From Skermanella pratensis (lineage in GTDB: Bacteria; Pseudomonadota; Alphaproteobacteria; Azospirillales; Azospirillaceae), in assembly GCF_008843145.1 (NCBI RefSeq), contig NZ_CP030265.1, positions 4,891,001 to 4,955,000 of the forward strand: a stretch of 64,000 nt of DNA, in the 5' to 3' direction. The notes beneath the pieces were generated by a model. It was not told the origin of the DNA and made no database searches. It saw only the letters and a program-made list of their open reading frames with translations. Positions 8,325 to 19,278 of the stretch are shown here, in pieces. Numbering within the stretch: position 1 is the first letter of the stretch; each line of letters starts with the position of its first letter. The position numbers and the translations under genes are program-made.

Positions 8325-9281
8325 ATGAACAAGCTCTCCCTGATCGCCCTGTCCGCCTCCCTCACCGCGGCGCTCGCCGTCGCCTCCTTCGCCGCCGACG
8401 CCGCGACCCTGCGGACCGACGGCACCATCGACGGCGACACCGTCCACCTGGGCGACCTGTTCGACGACGTCGGCGACAAGGCCGGGCAGCCGGTCGGCCG
8501 CGCCCCGGCGCCGGGCCGCCGCGCGACCTACGACGCCGGCTTCCTGGTCCGGCTCGCCTCCTACCACCAGCTGGACTGGCGCCCGGCCAGCCAGTTCGAC
8601 CGGGTGGTCGTGACCCGCGGCAGCACGATCGTCGATGCCGAGCGGGTCCGCGACGCGGTGGCGCAGGAGCTGGCCGGCCGGTCGGAAGCCGACCGTCTGG
8701 ACGTCGACCTGGACAACAAGCTGCTGGAGCTGCATCTGCCGAGCGGCCAGGCTGCGACGCTGAAGCTCGAATCCGTGACCTACGACCAGATCCAGGGCCG
8801 CTTCAGCGCGGTCGTGGTGGCACCCGCCGAAGGGCCGGAACAGGGCCGCACCGCCATCTCCGGCCGCGCCGCCGCCATCGTCGAGGTCCCGGTGCTGACC
8901 CGCCGGATCAAGCCGGGCGAAGTCATCACGGCTTCCGATATCGGCTACACCGAGGTGCGGATGAACCGGATCGGCGCCGAACTGCTCCGCGACGCCGACG
9001 AGCTGGTCGGCCAGACCCCGCGCCGCCAGATCGCCGCCAACACGCCGGTCCGTGCCCGCGACCTGCAGCAGCCGCAGGTCGTTGCCAAGGGCGCGCTGGT
9101 CACCATGGTGCTGCAGCACAAGTCGATGACGCTGACCGCACAGGGCAAGGCGCTGGAAGGCGGCGCCGACGGGGCGGTGATCCGCGTCGTCAACACCATG
9201 AGCAACCGCACCGTCGAGGCGGTCGTGGTCGGCCCCAACCAGGTCTCCGTCGCCCGGCCCGGCGCCACCGTCCTGAACTGA
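8325..9281 (+). CDS. flgA: FlgA, P-ring assembly chaperone
   Basis: 318 residues. A Sec signal peptide (residues 1-26, ending ASFAADA) directs it to the periplasm, where FlgA assists assembly of FlgI into the P-ring. The C-terminal half holds a SAF-type domain with VPVLTRRIKPGEVITASDI and later LVGQTPRRQIAANTPVRARD, followed by the chaperone core (GALVTMVLQHKSMTLTAQGK). The first 120 residues are a longer N-terminal region than in E. coli FlgA. It lies 15 nt after flgG. Confidence 0.92.
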   Translation: MNKLSLIALSASLTAALAVASFAADAATLRTDGTIDGDTVHLGDLFDDVGDKAGQPVGRAPAPGRRATYDAGFLVRLASYHQLDWRPASQFDRVVVTRGSTIVDAERVRDAVAQELAGRSEADRLDVDLDNKLLELHLPSGQAATLKLESVTYDQIQGRFSAVVVAPAEGPEQGRTAISGRAAAIVEVPVLTRRIKPGEVITASDIGYTEVRMNRIGAELLRDADELVGQTPRRQIAANTPVRARDLQQPQVVAKGALVTMVLQHKSMTLTAQGKALEGGADGAVIRVVNTMSNRTVEAVVVGPNQVSVARPGATVLN

Positions 9282-9352
9282 ACCTTTCCGGAAGCCTCCG
9301 GCGCCGGCCAGACGCCGAGCAGCCGACCTCCGCCGTCCCAAGGAATACCGTC

Positions 9353-10153
9353 ATGCCGTCCCTCGCCCGCATCGCCCTGATCGCCGCCGCCGCCGCTTCG
9401 CTCTCCGCCTGCAACGCCACCAGCCGCCTGTCCGAAGTGGGCAGCGCGCCGGCCCTGACGCAGATCGAGAACCCGAACCGCGCCCCCGGCTTCGTCCCGG
9501 TCAGCCTGCCGATGCCGGCGCCGCAGACCGGGGTGCGGGAGGCCAACTCGCTGTGGCGCTCGGGTGCCAGGGCCTTCTTCAAGGACCAGCGGGCGAGCCG
9601 GGTCGGCGACATCCTGACCGTGACGATCAACATCAACGATCAGGCCCAGATGAACAACCAGACCACCCGGACCCGGGCCAACAGCGAGAACGCCGGCATG
9701 CCGGAGATCTTCGGCTTCGACCTGAACAAGGTCCTGCCCGGGACCAGCGCCGCCAAGGCGCTGCTGGAAGGCAAGCTTGAGGGCAACTCGACCCAGTACG
9801 AGCCGGGCGGACGCGAGAACCTGCTGGGCCTGAGCAGCGACACCAGCAACAAGGGCACCGGCCAGATCAACCGCCGGGAGACGATCACCCTCCAGGTCGC
9901 GGCGCTGATCACCGACGTGCTGCCCAACGGCAACCTGGTGCTCCAGGGCCGCCAGGAGGTCCGGGTGAACTTCGAGGTCCGCGAACTGCTGCTGGCCGGC
10001 GTGATCCGGCCGGAGGACATCAGCTCCGCCAACTCGATCAGCTACGAGAAGATCGCCGAAGCCCGCATCTCCTACGGCGGCCGCGGCCAGATCACCGACG
10101 TCCAGCAGCCCCGCTACGGCCAGCAGATCTTCGACATCATCATGCCGTTCTGA
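9353..10153 (+). CDS. flgH: FlgH, flagellar L-ring lipoprotein
   Basis: 266 residues. The signal peptide ends in a lipobox, LSAC, with the lipidated Cys at position 20, so the protein is an outer-membrane lipoprotein. The conserved FlgH blocks SLWRSGARAFFKDQRASRVGDI and LPNGNLVLQGRQEVRVNFE are present, and it ends with GRGQITDVQQPRYGQQIFDI, the typical C-terminus. It is last in the flgF operon and followed directly by a hairpin terminator. Confidence 0.96.
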   Translation: MPSLARIALIAAAAASLSACNATSRLSEVGSAPALTQIENPNRAPGFVPVSLPMPAPQTGVREANSLWRSGARAFFKDQRASRVGDILTVTININDQAQMNNQTTRTRANSENAGMPEIFGFDLNKVLPGTSAAKALLEGKLEGNSTQYEPGGRENLLGLSSDTSNKGTGQINRRETITLQVAALITDVLPNGNLVLQGRQEVRVNFEVRELLLAGVIRPEDISSANSISYEKIAEARISYGGRGQITDVQQPRYGQQIFDIIMPF

Positions 10154-10178
10154 AGACGGTCGGGCGGCTTGAGCGGCG

Positions 10179-10212
10179 AGGCGCCTCCGGAACCGGTCCG
10201 GAGGCGCCTTTC
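10179..10212 (+). terminator. Terminator after flgH
   Basis: A 12-bp perfect stem (AGGCGCCTCCGG / CCGGAGGCGCCT) around a 7-nt loop, followed by TTTC. It closes the flgF-flgG-flgA-flgH operon 25 nt after the flgH stop. Confidence 0.75.
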
Positions 10213-10325
10213 GCATGTCGGGGTCCCCGGGCGCAGGCCGCCGGAGAGCGTGACGAATTGCCCTTGCGGCTGTTGAACTTTGCCGAGTTGACGAAACTCC
10301 ATGAGACGACGACAGGAGACCGCAG

Positions 10326-10406
10326 ATGCTCAAGGGTGGAATTCTTTGGATGATGGGTGTCCCTCTGATCGTGATCATCGTGCTGCTGGTGATCGGGGTG
10401 ATCTGA
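10326..10406 (+). CDS. 26-residue hydrophobic membrane peptide
   Basis: A small ORF starting MLKGGILWMMGVPL, with the remaining 12 residues all hydrophobic (I, V, L, G). A strong AGGAG lies 8 nt upstream of the ATG. The peptide is one possible transmembrane helix with a single Lys at position 3 setting the N-in orientation. It resembles the many unnamed alphaproteobacterial single-helix proteins that begin MLKxxxLWxxGVP, but I know of no function. It stands alone between the flgH terminator and a decayed oxidoreductase. The good ribosome-binding site and clean composition argue that it is real. Confidence 0.5.
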   Translation: MLKGGILWMMGVPLIVIIVLLVIGVI

Positions 10407-10429
10407 TCCGTCCGCGGATTTCGAGGAGC

Positions 10430-10789
10430 AGCGCACGCCGACGTCATTCGACCTTCCGCTCCTCTCCCGTCGCAGCCTGATCGGGACCGGCTCCATCGGT
10501 CTTCTGTCCGCCGCCTCCGGCTGGTGACCGCTCAGTACGGCATTCCCGACCAAGCGGCATACGATTGCGCGGGTAAGCGCTGCGCGCCGCCAAGACCGGG
10601 AAGCATGTCATGTGCGAGAAGCCCATGGCCCAGACCATCAGGCGGATCCGCTCCGGCGGAATGGGTGCCGCGCGGTTCACCGGGGCGACCGACGCCCAGG
10701 TGATGGGACCCGGCGACCAGTGGCGCTTCACCAAGGCGCTGGCCGGGCGGGACTCGACCCGCGGACCGGAGGCGCGGCAGGAGGGCTAA
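10430..10789 (+). pseudogene. Decayed Tat-exported Gfo/Idh/MocA-family oxidoreductase
   Basis: Three pieces of one kind of protein survive in different frames. Around 10440-10527 is LLSRRSLIGTGSIGLLSAASGW-stop, a twin-arginine signal. Around 10531-10575 is QYGIPDQAAYDCAG, like the YGI...Y segment after the Rossmann fold. From about 10579 a second frame reads ALRAAKTGKHVMCEKPMAQT, the hallmark GKHVxCEKPMA motif, then jumps to RIRSGGMGAARFTGATDAQ and QWRFTKALAG before a stop at 10787. The order matches a Gfo/Idh/MocA enzyme with large internal deletions and at least one frameshift. No functional product is expected. Confidence 0.65.
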
Positions 10790-10808
10790 GGCCGGATCGG
10801 GCTGGGCG

Positions 10809-11822
<1,014 letters not shown>

Positions 11823-11863
11823 GTATCCTCCCTTGATTCTGTATATCGGCCGGCGCGCGTCGT

Positions 11864-12145
11864 TCAGCGGATCGGCAGGATGAGATCCTGGTACTCGGAA
11901 TGGCGCTCCACATAGCCCTGCACAAAGGTGCAGTAAGGCTCGACCTTGAGGCCCCGGCCGCGGACGTCGTCCAGCACGCCGCGCACCAGTTTCGACCCGA
12001 CGCCTTGTCCGGACAGGGACTCGGGCACTTCCGTATGGACAAGGGCGATGACGTCGTCCTTCAGCCGGTAGTTCATGAAGGCCACGGTGCCGTTCACGTC
12101 CATCTCGTACCGGTGATGCGCCTGGTTGTCGGTGACTTCCGCCAC
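11864..12145 (-). CDS. GNAT-family N-acetyltransferase (small, YjdJ-like)
   Basis: 93 residues if it starts at the GTG at 12145, which has AGGAGA about 6 nt upstream; the longer ATG start at 12160 would place that Shine-Dalgarno sequence inside the gene. The sequence contains a compact GNAT core: FMNYRLKDDVIALVHTEVPE, the acetyl-CoA loop LSGQGVGSKLVRGVLDDVRG and EPYCTFVQGYVERHSEY. This matches the small COG2388-type acetyltransferases, whose substrates are mostly unknown. It ends 41 nt before egtD, so the two may be co-transcribed. Confidence 0.8.
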   Translation of the reverse strand: MAEVTDNQAHHRYEMDVNGTVAFMNYRLKDDVIALVHTEVPESLSGQGVGSKLVRGVLDDVRGRGLKVEPYCTFVQGYVERHSEYQDLILPIR

Positions 12146-12248
12146 GGGCGTTCTCCTCATGCAGGGTCTCGATGCCTTGCAAGGGAGAACACCCGGACGG
12201 GGGCTTGGTTCGACAGGAACCGCAATGCTCCCCGAGCATGCCCGATGG

Positions 12249-14318
12249 TTAGGCGGCGGCGGGCGTCTCCGTCCGCCAAACCGTGACTTGGCGCACCAGA
12301 ACCGGCGCCATGAGGGCCAGCCCCGCCAGCGAGGAGTACAGCTCCGGCGCCACCAGCAGGATCGCCGCCGCCGCCAGCAGCAGCCGTTCCCACATCCGGG
12401 CCGTGGTCAGCATCCAGCCGGCCAATGCCGCGCCCAGGCAGGTGATGCCGACGATGCAGCCGACAAAGGCGATGATGAAGTCGGGCCAGGTGAAGCCGGG
12501 GGCGACCAGCAGCAGCGAGGGCGAGAAGACAAAGACGAAGGGCACCAGCGCCTTGCCGAGCCCCAGGCGGAAAGCCGTGTTGCCGGTCTTGAACGGATCG
12601 GCCCCCGCCATGCCGGCGGCGGCGTAGGCCGCCAGCGCGACCGGCGGCGTGATGTCGGCCAGCACGCCGTAATAGAAGACGAAGAAATGCGCCACGATCG
12701 GCGCCACGCCGAGCAAGCCCAGCGTCGGGGCGGCGATGGTCGCCATGATGATGTAGTTGGCCGTCGTCGGGATGCCGCAGCCCATCAGGATGCAGACGAT
12801 GCCGGTCATGATCAGGGTGAACAGCAGGGTCAGCGTCTGCGGCGCCGTCCAGCCCGCCGGCAGGAACGCCCCGACCCAGCCGGCCATCTCGGCGGCGGTG
12901 GAGGTGACGATGAAGGAGATCTTGAAGCCGACGCCGGTCAGGGTGACCACGCCGACGATGATCCCGACCGTCGCCGCGGCCGCTCCCACGGCCAGCGCGT
13001 ATTTGGCGCCGTCGCGCAGATCGATCACCAGGTCCGGGATGCTCATGCGGTTGCGCGGGTTCAGCAATCCGACCGCGATGCACAGCGTGATGCCCCAGAA
13101 GGCCGCCAGGTACGGGGTGTAGCCGGCCAGCAGGATGCCGACCAGGACGATCAGCGGAATCACCGTCGGCCAGTCGCGCCTGAGCGCCGCCTTGACGTCC
13201 GGCATCTCGTCCGGGCGCAGGCCCCGCAGGCCGGTGCGCTTCGCCTCGAAATGGACCTGGACCAGGACGCCGAAGAAATGCATGAACGCGGGCACGATCG
13301 CCGCGATGATGATGGTCGTGTAAGGCAGCCCCAGGAACTCGATCATCAGGAAGGCGGCGGCCCCCATGATCGGCGGAGTGATCTGTCCGCCGGTGGACGC
13401 GGTCGCCTCGACGGCACCGGCGAAATGCGGCTTGTAGCCCAGCCGGATCATCGCCGGAATGGTCAGGGAGCCGACGGTGACCGTGTTAGCGACCGACGAG
13501 CCGGAGATCATGCCGAACAGGGCGGACCCGAAGATCGACACCTTGGCCGGACCGCCGGCATAGCGTCCCGCCACCCAGGCGGCGCAGTCGAGGAAAAGCT
13601 GGCCGAGGCCGATGCGGGTGGCGAGCACGCCGAACAGCACGAAGTGGAAGACATAGGTCGCGACCACGCCCAGCGCGATGCCGTAGATGCCCTGGGTGGT
13701 CAGGTAAAGGTGGTCGACGAGCTGGGAGAAGCTGGCGCCGGGATGGACCAGGATGCCGGGCATCGACGGCCCCCAGATCGCATAGCTCATGAACAGCGTT
13801 GCTATGATCGGCAAAGGCCAGCCGACCGAGCGGCGGGTCGCCTCCAGCAGGACGACGATCAGGGTTCCGCCCAGCACCACGTCGGTCGTGGTCGGGTTGC
13901 CGACCCGGAAGGCCAAATCGTCCAGGGGGATCAGCGGAACGTGCAGCACGGCGACGACGGCGCCGATGGCGAGCGCCCAATCCGGCAGCGAGATGCCGAG
14001 CGGACGCAGGACCGTGCCCCGGGCCGGCTGGTCGTAGCCCCGCTTGGAGAACGGGAAGACCAGGAACACCAGCCCCAGCACGAAGGAGAGATGGATGCCG
14101 CGGTGGGCCATCTCCGACAGCAGCCCGAAGCCCGCCGTGTAATAGTGGAACAGCGACAGCACCACGAGAAGCCCGCCGACAAGCCAGCCGGCGGCGGGCG
14201 CCAGCGGCCGGAAGCGGATCTCGCTATCGAACTTCTCCTCAAGCTCCTTCGCCTTTTCCGGGTCGAGTTCGAGCGAGGACTTGGACAGGTGCGCCTGATC
14301 GCGCGACGGGTCGCTCAT
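12249..14318 (-). CDS. TRAP transporter fused permease (4TM/12TM)
   Basis: 689 residues, with many hydrophobic segments across its length after a charged N-terminal region of about 45 residues. It fuses the small (DctQ-like) and large (DctM-like) TRAP membrane subunits, as usual for TAXI-type systems. Signature stretches are GLASSVANTV-like GMISGSSVANTVTVGSLTIP, STGGQITPPIMGAAAFLM and ILMGCGIPTTANYIIM. It would drive Na+-coupled uptake of an organic acid captured by the binding protein encoded just upstream; the substrate cannot be read from sequence. Confidence 0.93.
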   Translation of the reverse strand: MSDPSRDQAHLSKSSLELDPEKAKELEEKFDSEIRFRPLAPAAGWLVGGLLVVLSLFHYYTAGFGLLSEMAHRGIHLSFVLGLVFLVFPFSKRGYDQPARGTVLRPLGISLPDWALAIGAVVAVLHVPLIPLDDLAFRVGNPTTTDVVLGGTLIVVLLEATRRSVGWPLPIIATLFMSYAIWGPSMPGILVHPGASFSQLVDHLYLTTQGIYGIALGVVATYVFHFVLFGVLATRIGLGQLFLDCAAWVAGRYAGGPAKVSIFGSALFGMISGSSVANTVTVGSLTIPAMIRLGYKPHFAGAVEATASTGGQITPPIMGAAAFLMIEFLGLPYTTIIIAAIVPAFMHFFGVLVQVHFEAKRTGLRGLRPDEMPDVKAALRRDWPTVIPLIVLVGILLAGYTPYLAAFWGITLCIAVGLLNPRNRMSIPDLVIDLRDGAKYALAVGAAAATVGIIVGVVTLTGVGFKISFIVTSTAAEMAGWVGAFLPAGWTAPQTLTLLFTLIMTGIVCILMGCGIPTTANYIIMATIAAPTLGLLGVAPIVAHFFVFYYGVLADITPPVALAAYAAAGMAGADPFKTGNTAFRLGLGKALVPFVFVFSPSLLLVAPGFTWPDFIIAFVGCIVGITCLGAALAGWMLTTARMWERLLLAAAAILLVAPELYSSLAGLALMAPVLVRQVTVWRTETPAAA

Positions 14319-14360
14319 CGGTATTCCAGAGTCATGATTTCGATAGGATGCCAGCAGGAC

Positions 14361-14390
14361 GGACCCCCGCCCTCCGGAGGGCGGAGGTCC
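14361..14390 (-). repeat. Intercistronic hairpin between TAXI binding protein and TRAP permease genes
   Basis: GGACC-C-CCGCCCTCC-GGAGGGCGG-A-GGTCC forms a nearly perfect 30-nt palindrome. No T-run follows. Sitting between a periplasmic binding-protein gene and its permease gene, it may act as an mRNA stabiliser or partial terminator that keeps binding protein in excess. Confidence 0.55.
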
Positions 14391-14400
14391 GGGGCGGCGG

Positions 14401-15387
14401 CTACTTCAGCACGCCCTTTTCGCGGTAGAATTTCTCCGCGCCCGGATGCAGCGGGATCGCGATGCCGTTCGCCGCGTTCTCCAGGGTGATCAGCTTGCCC
14501 TTGGCATGGCCGGCATCCAGGGCCGCGCGGGCGCTGTCGCTCCACATCGCCTTGACGATGTTGTAGACCAGCTCCTCCGGCTGCTTGGCGCTGGTGACCC
14601 ACTGGGCGTTGACCGAGATGGTCTGGATTTCCGGGACGTCCCGGTAGGTCCCGGCGGGCACCGTGTCCTTGGAGAAGAACTGGTACTCGGACAGCAGCTT
14701 GTCGGCCTCCGGGCCGGCGATCGGCACCAGCGTGATCCCGCTGGAGGTCGCCAGCTCGGAGATGGCGCCGGTCGGGTAGCCGCCGACGAAGAAATAGGCG
14801 TCCAGCGCGCCGTCGCGCAGGCGGTCGCCCGCTGGGCCCGGCTTGAGATACTCGGCCTTCACGTCCTTCTCGGTCAGCCCGTAGGCGCCGAGCACGATCC
14901 GCGCGTCGACCAGCGTGCCCGACCCCGGCTCGTCCAGCGACACCCGCTTGCCCTTGAGGTCCGCGACCGACTTGATGCCGGAATTCTTGGTCGCGACGAG
15001 ATGGATCGTCTCGGGGTACAGGGTGGCGATGGCGCGCAGGTTCTCGATCTTGCCCTTGCCTTCGAACAGGCCGGTGCCGGTATAGGCCCAATAGGCCACG
15101 TCGGACTGCGAGAAGCCCGACTCGAGCGAGCCGCCGTTGACGGCGCTGATGTTGGCGACGGATCCGTTGGACGATACGGCGGTCGCCACCAGTCCTGGCA
15201 CGCCGCCGCCGGTCGCCGAGATCGTGTTGGCGATCAGGCCGCCCACGGGATAATAGGTTCCCGCGGTGCCGCCCGTCCCGATGCGGAAGAAGGCCGGCGC
15301 CTGCGCCATGGCGACCGTGGTGCCGATCGCGATGGCTCCGAGCATCGCCCCGATCGCCAGGCGGCTTTTTCTTGTCATGAAGCTCAC
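14401..15387 (-). CDS. TAXI-family TRAP transporter solute-binding protein
   Basis: 328 residues. A signal peptide (to about residue 30, GTTVAMAQA) leads to the TAXI core: FRIGTGGTAGTYYPVGGLIAN, SNGSVANISAVNGGSLESGF and LKGKRVSLDEPGSGT. It captures substrate in the periplasm for the fused permease encoded next. I chose the GTG at 15387 because AGAGGGGA is about 7 nt upstream; an in-frame ATG at 15378 is the alternative. The first gene of a two-gene minus-strand operon. Confidence 0.93.
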   Translation of the reverse strand: MSFMTRKSRLAIGAMLGAIAIGTTVAMAQAPAFFRIGTGGTAGTYYPVGGLIANTISATGGGVPGLVATAVSSNGSVANISAVNGGSLESGFSQSDVAYWAYTGTGLFEGKGKIENLRAIATLYPETIHLVATKNSGIKSVADLKGKRVSLDEPGSGTLVDARIVLGAYGLTEKDVKAEYLKPGPAGDRLRDGALDAYFFVGGYPTGAISELATSSGITLVPIAGPEADKLLSEYQFFSKDTVPAGTYRDVPEIQTISVNAQWVTSAKQPEELVYNIVKAMWSDSARAALDAGHAKGKLITLENAANGIAIPLHPGAEKFYREKGVLK

Positions 15388-15512
15388 GGCAGTCCCCTCT
15401 CAATATGCAGTCCTATCGGACTGAGTACCATTGGCCGATATGCCGGGGGATCATGGCGGTTGCCGTTGAGATTGTCACCATATCGGATCGTTTGCGGGGC
15501 CGGGCGTTCAGC

Positions 15513-17558
<2,046 letters not shown>

Positions 17559-17604
17559 GGAAGCTTCCGGGCAGCGAAACGGGACGGATCGTTGATCCAA
17601 CAGT

Positions 17605-17676
17605 CTAGAGGACGATTCGTTGGCCGGCGAACCCCCATGAAGTTCGACCCATGAAGTTCGCCGGGGGATCCTCTAG
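17605..17676. repeat. 72-bp nested palindrome with internal 13-bp tandem repeat
   Basis: Outer arms CTAGAGGA (17605-17612) and TCCTCTAG (17669-17676). Inner arms CCGGCGAAC (17624-17632) and GTTCGCCGG (17656-17664). In the middle, CCCATGAAGTTCG occurs twice (17634-17646 and 17648-17660). It lies between the secreted-protein gene and nadE, both minus strand, and could be a terminator or a mobile palindromic repeat. Confidence 0.6.
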
Positions 17677-18218
17677 CGCTGGTCGCGCCGCCACTGCTCC
17701 CCGAAATCGGCGGCGAGCTGGCGCAGGCCGGCGGCGACCGCGCCGGCATGGCTGCCGCGCGGCGTGCTCAGCAGCATGCCGCGGTCCCAGTAGAGCACCT
17801 GGACCGTCTTGCGCTGCTGGGTCGAGGGAAGCGTCAGGGTATGCGCCGACTGGGCCTTTAGGCTCAGCCAGGTCACGCACAGGGACGAGCTGTCCCGCAG
17901 CGTCGCGATCGTCGGGATCAGGTAGACGCCCGGAGTCACCGTGGTGAAGGGCTGGGCCTGGGACAGCAGCTCGGTCCGCAGGCCGGCGGACTGGACGGTG
18001 AGCTGGATGGACTCGGCGACCAGTTGCTCGGTCAGTCCGCATTCGGCGTTGGCGGCGCTGGAGGCGAGGTCGACCGGCATCACCACGGCCATGTTGACGC
18101 CTTCCAGCACGGCGCTCTCGCGCCCCTGTCCGGGCACCTGGGCCATTGCCGGCAGGCACGATGCGGAGAGCGCCAGGACGCAGGCGACGAGACAACGGGC
18201 CGGGCGGCTAATCGTCAC
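17673..18218 (-). CDS. Secreted protein of unknown function
   Basis: 181 residues from a GTG at 18218, which gives a standard signal peptide (RPARCLVACVLALSASCLPAMAQ). An ATG at 18242 is in frame but would put 35 nt inside dksA. The mature protein has four Cys that may pair (one in NAECGLTEQ, one in SSSLCVTWLS, plus two in the signal region that are removed), and central beta-rich segments such as PGVYLIPTIATLRDSSS. I do not recognise a family. The start overlaps the dksA stop by 11 nt, so the two are probably co-transcribed. Confidence 0.65.
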   Translation of the reverse strand: MTISRPARCLVACVLALSASCLPAMAQVPGQGRESAVLEGVNMAVVMPVDLASSAANAECGLTEQLVAESIQLTVQSAGLRTELLSQAQPFTTVTPGVYLIPTIATLRDSSSLCVTWLSLKAQSAHTLTLPSTQQRKTVQVLYWDRGMLLSTPRGSHAGAVAAGLRQLAADFGEQWRRDQR

Positions 18219-18627
18219 GGTGGGTCCGTTCCAGCCGCTCATGCCTTTCCTGGGCTTCGAGGCTCAGCGTCGCGATGGGACGCGCCTCCAGCCGCCGGAT
18301 GCTGATCGGCTCCCCGGTTTCCTCGCAGTAGCCGTAGCTTCCGTCCTCGATCCGCTCCAGCGCAGCGTCGATCTTGGAGATCAGCTTGCGCTCGCGGTCG
18401 CGGGTCCGCAGCTCAAGCGAACGGTCGGTCTCGAGCGAGGCCCGGTCGGCGATGTCGGCTTCCTGGAGCCCGCCTTCCTGTAGGCTTTGCAGCGTCTCCT
18501 CCGACTCGTGGAGGAGCTCCGAACGCCACTTCAGCAGCTTCCGACGGAAATACTCCGTCATCTGGGGGTTCATGAAAGGCTCGTCCTCGGACGGCCTATA
18601 GTCAGGCGGCGGAAACGGTGACGACAT
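18208..18627 (-). CDS. dksA: DksA, RNA polymerase-binding transcription factor (degenerate zinc finger)
   Basis: 139 residues. DksA enters the RNA polymerase secondary channel and works with ppGpp. The coiled-coil tip and globular domain are clear: YFRRKLLKWRSELLHESEET, then DIADRASLETDRSLELRTRDRERKL. The zinc-finger region YGYCEETGEPISIRRLEARP to ATLSLEAQERHER retains one of the four Cys of E. coli DksA, as in other alphaproteobacterial DksA proteins. I kept the first ATG because DYRPSEDEPFMNP before the core is itself conserved. In Caulobacter relatives dksA also lies in the fliX/flgI neighbourhood. Confidence 0.92.
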   Translation of the reverse strand: MSSPFPPPDYRPSEDEPFMNPQMTEYFRRKLLKWRSELLHESEETLQSLQEGGLQEADIADRASLETDRSLELRTRDRERKLISKIDAALERIEDGSYGYCEETGEPISIRRLEARPIATLSLEAQERHERLERTHRDD

Positions 18628-18762
18628 CCTCTAACACCCAAACCGGATGGCTGCCGAAACGGCGCGGAGTATATGGATCGGCAAGCCCCACCGCAACCGT
18701 CGCGGATGGGCTTCTCGACCGGATACAAGCCTTTGGAAAAACGGCGAAATCCTGGGGATGAG

Positions 18763-19188
18763 CTACCCTCTGGGCGCCAGCTTGGCAAGCTCGACCTGCG
18801 CCCTAAGGTCGATTTCGTCCAAAATCTCCACCAGACGGGGATCATCGACTTCCGCGCGGTGACTTTGGGCCACCTGCTGAAGGGCGCTGAGTTTCGACTC
18901 CGGCAGGCCGCCCGACAGCAGGGCGTGCCTGATCTCGTCCAGCCGGTCCAGCAGTTCCTCCGCCCTGGCCTTCGCCTTGGACGGGCCGCTGGTCGAATCC
19001 TCCACCTCCTGCAGGTTGAGGAGAGGGTTGACCGCACCGGCCGCCTGGGCGCCGTTGACGCCCGAAGCCGCCGCGTCGTCGGTGCCGTGCAGGGCCCGGG
19101 CGAAGGCGCTCGCCAGGCTGCCGTCGGAACGGCCGGTGCGCTTTGCCGCACTGCTGTTGCGCAGGGAACCGGGACCTTCGACTTTCAT
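18763..19188 (-). CDS. fliX: FliX, trans-acting flagellar assembly regulator
   Basis: 141 residues, the size of Caulobacter FliX. The N-terminus MKVEGPGSLRNSSAAKRTGR and the C-terminal helical part (RAEELLDRLDEIRHALLSGG, then LVEILDEIDLRAQVELAKL) match the FliX family. In Caulobacter FliX controls the activity of FlbD and couples early basal-body assembly to later sigma-54 transcription. Here it is divergent from flgI, the same arrangement as in Caulobacter. A perfect TTAA-N7-TTAA box at 19236-19250 sits 48 nt upstream of the start, consistent with CtrA control. Its likely target FlbD is encoded at 50393-51868. Confidence 0.92.
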   Translation of the reverse strand: MKVEGPGSLRNSSAAKRTGRSDGSLASAFARALHGTDDAAASGVNGAQAAGAVNPLLNLQEVEDSTSGPSKAKARAEELLDRLDEIRHALLSGGLPESKLSALQQVAQSHRAEVDDPRLVEILDEIDLRAQVELAKLAPRG

Positions 19189-19235
19189 GACACCAGATGC
19201 TCCAATACCGATTTCGAAGAGTGGTCAGATCTACC

Positions 19236-19250
19236 TTAATACCCGGTTAA
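19236..19250. promoter_or_regulatory. CtrA-type box upstream of fliX
   Basis: TTAATACCCGGTTAAC (box TTAA-N7-TTAA, plus the following C). It lies 48-62 nt upstream of the fliX start, where a CtrA-activated promoter would need it. Confidence 0.65.
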
Positions 19251-19278
19251 CGGGCGTCGCTTGATCACAGGGCGGGAG

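Noticed and set aside
6498-9341. Minus-strand frame of 947 codons opposite flgF-flgG-flgA
   Set aside because: The opposite strand encodes four recognisable flagellar genes; this frame has repetitive DHxGDxDV-type composition typical of antisense.
12126-14489. Plus-strand frame of 787 codons
   Set aside because: Antisense to the TRAP permease; rich in H, D, R, G, Q with no hydrophobic core.
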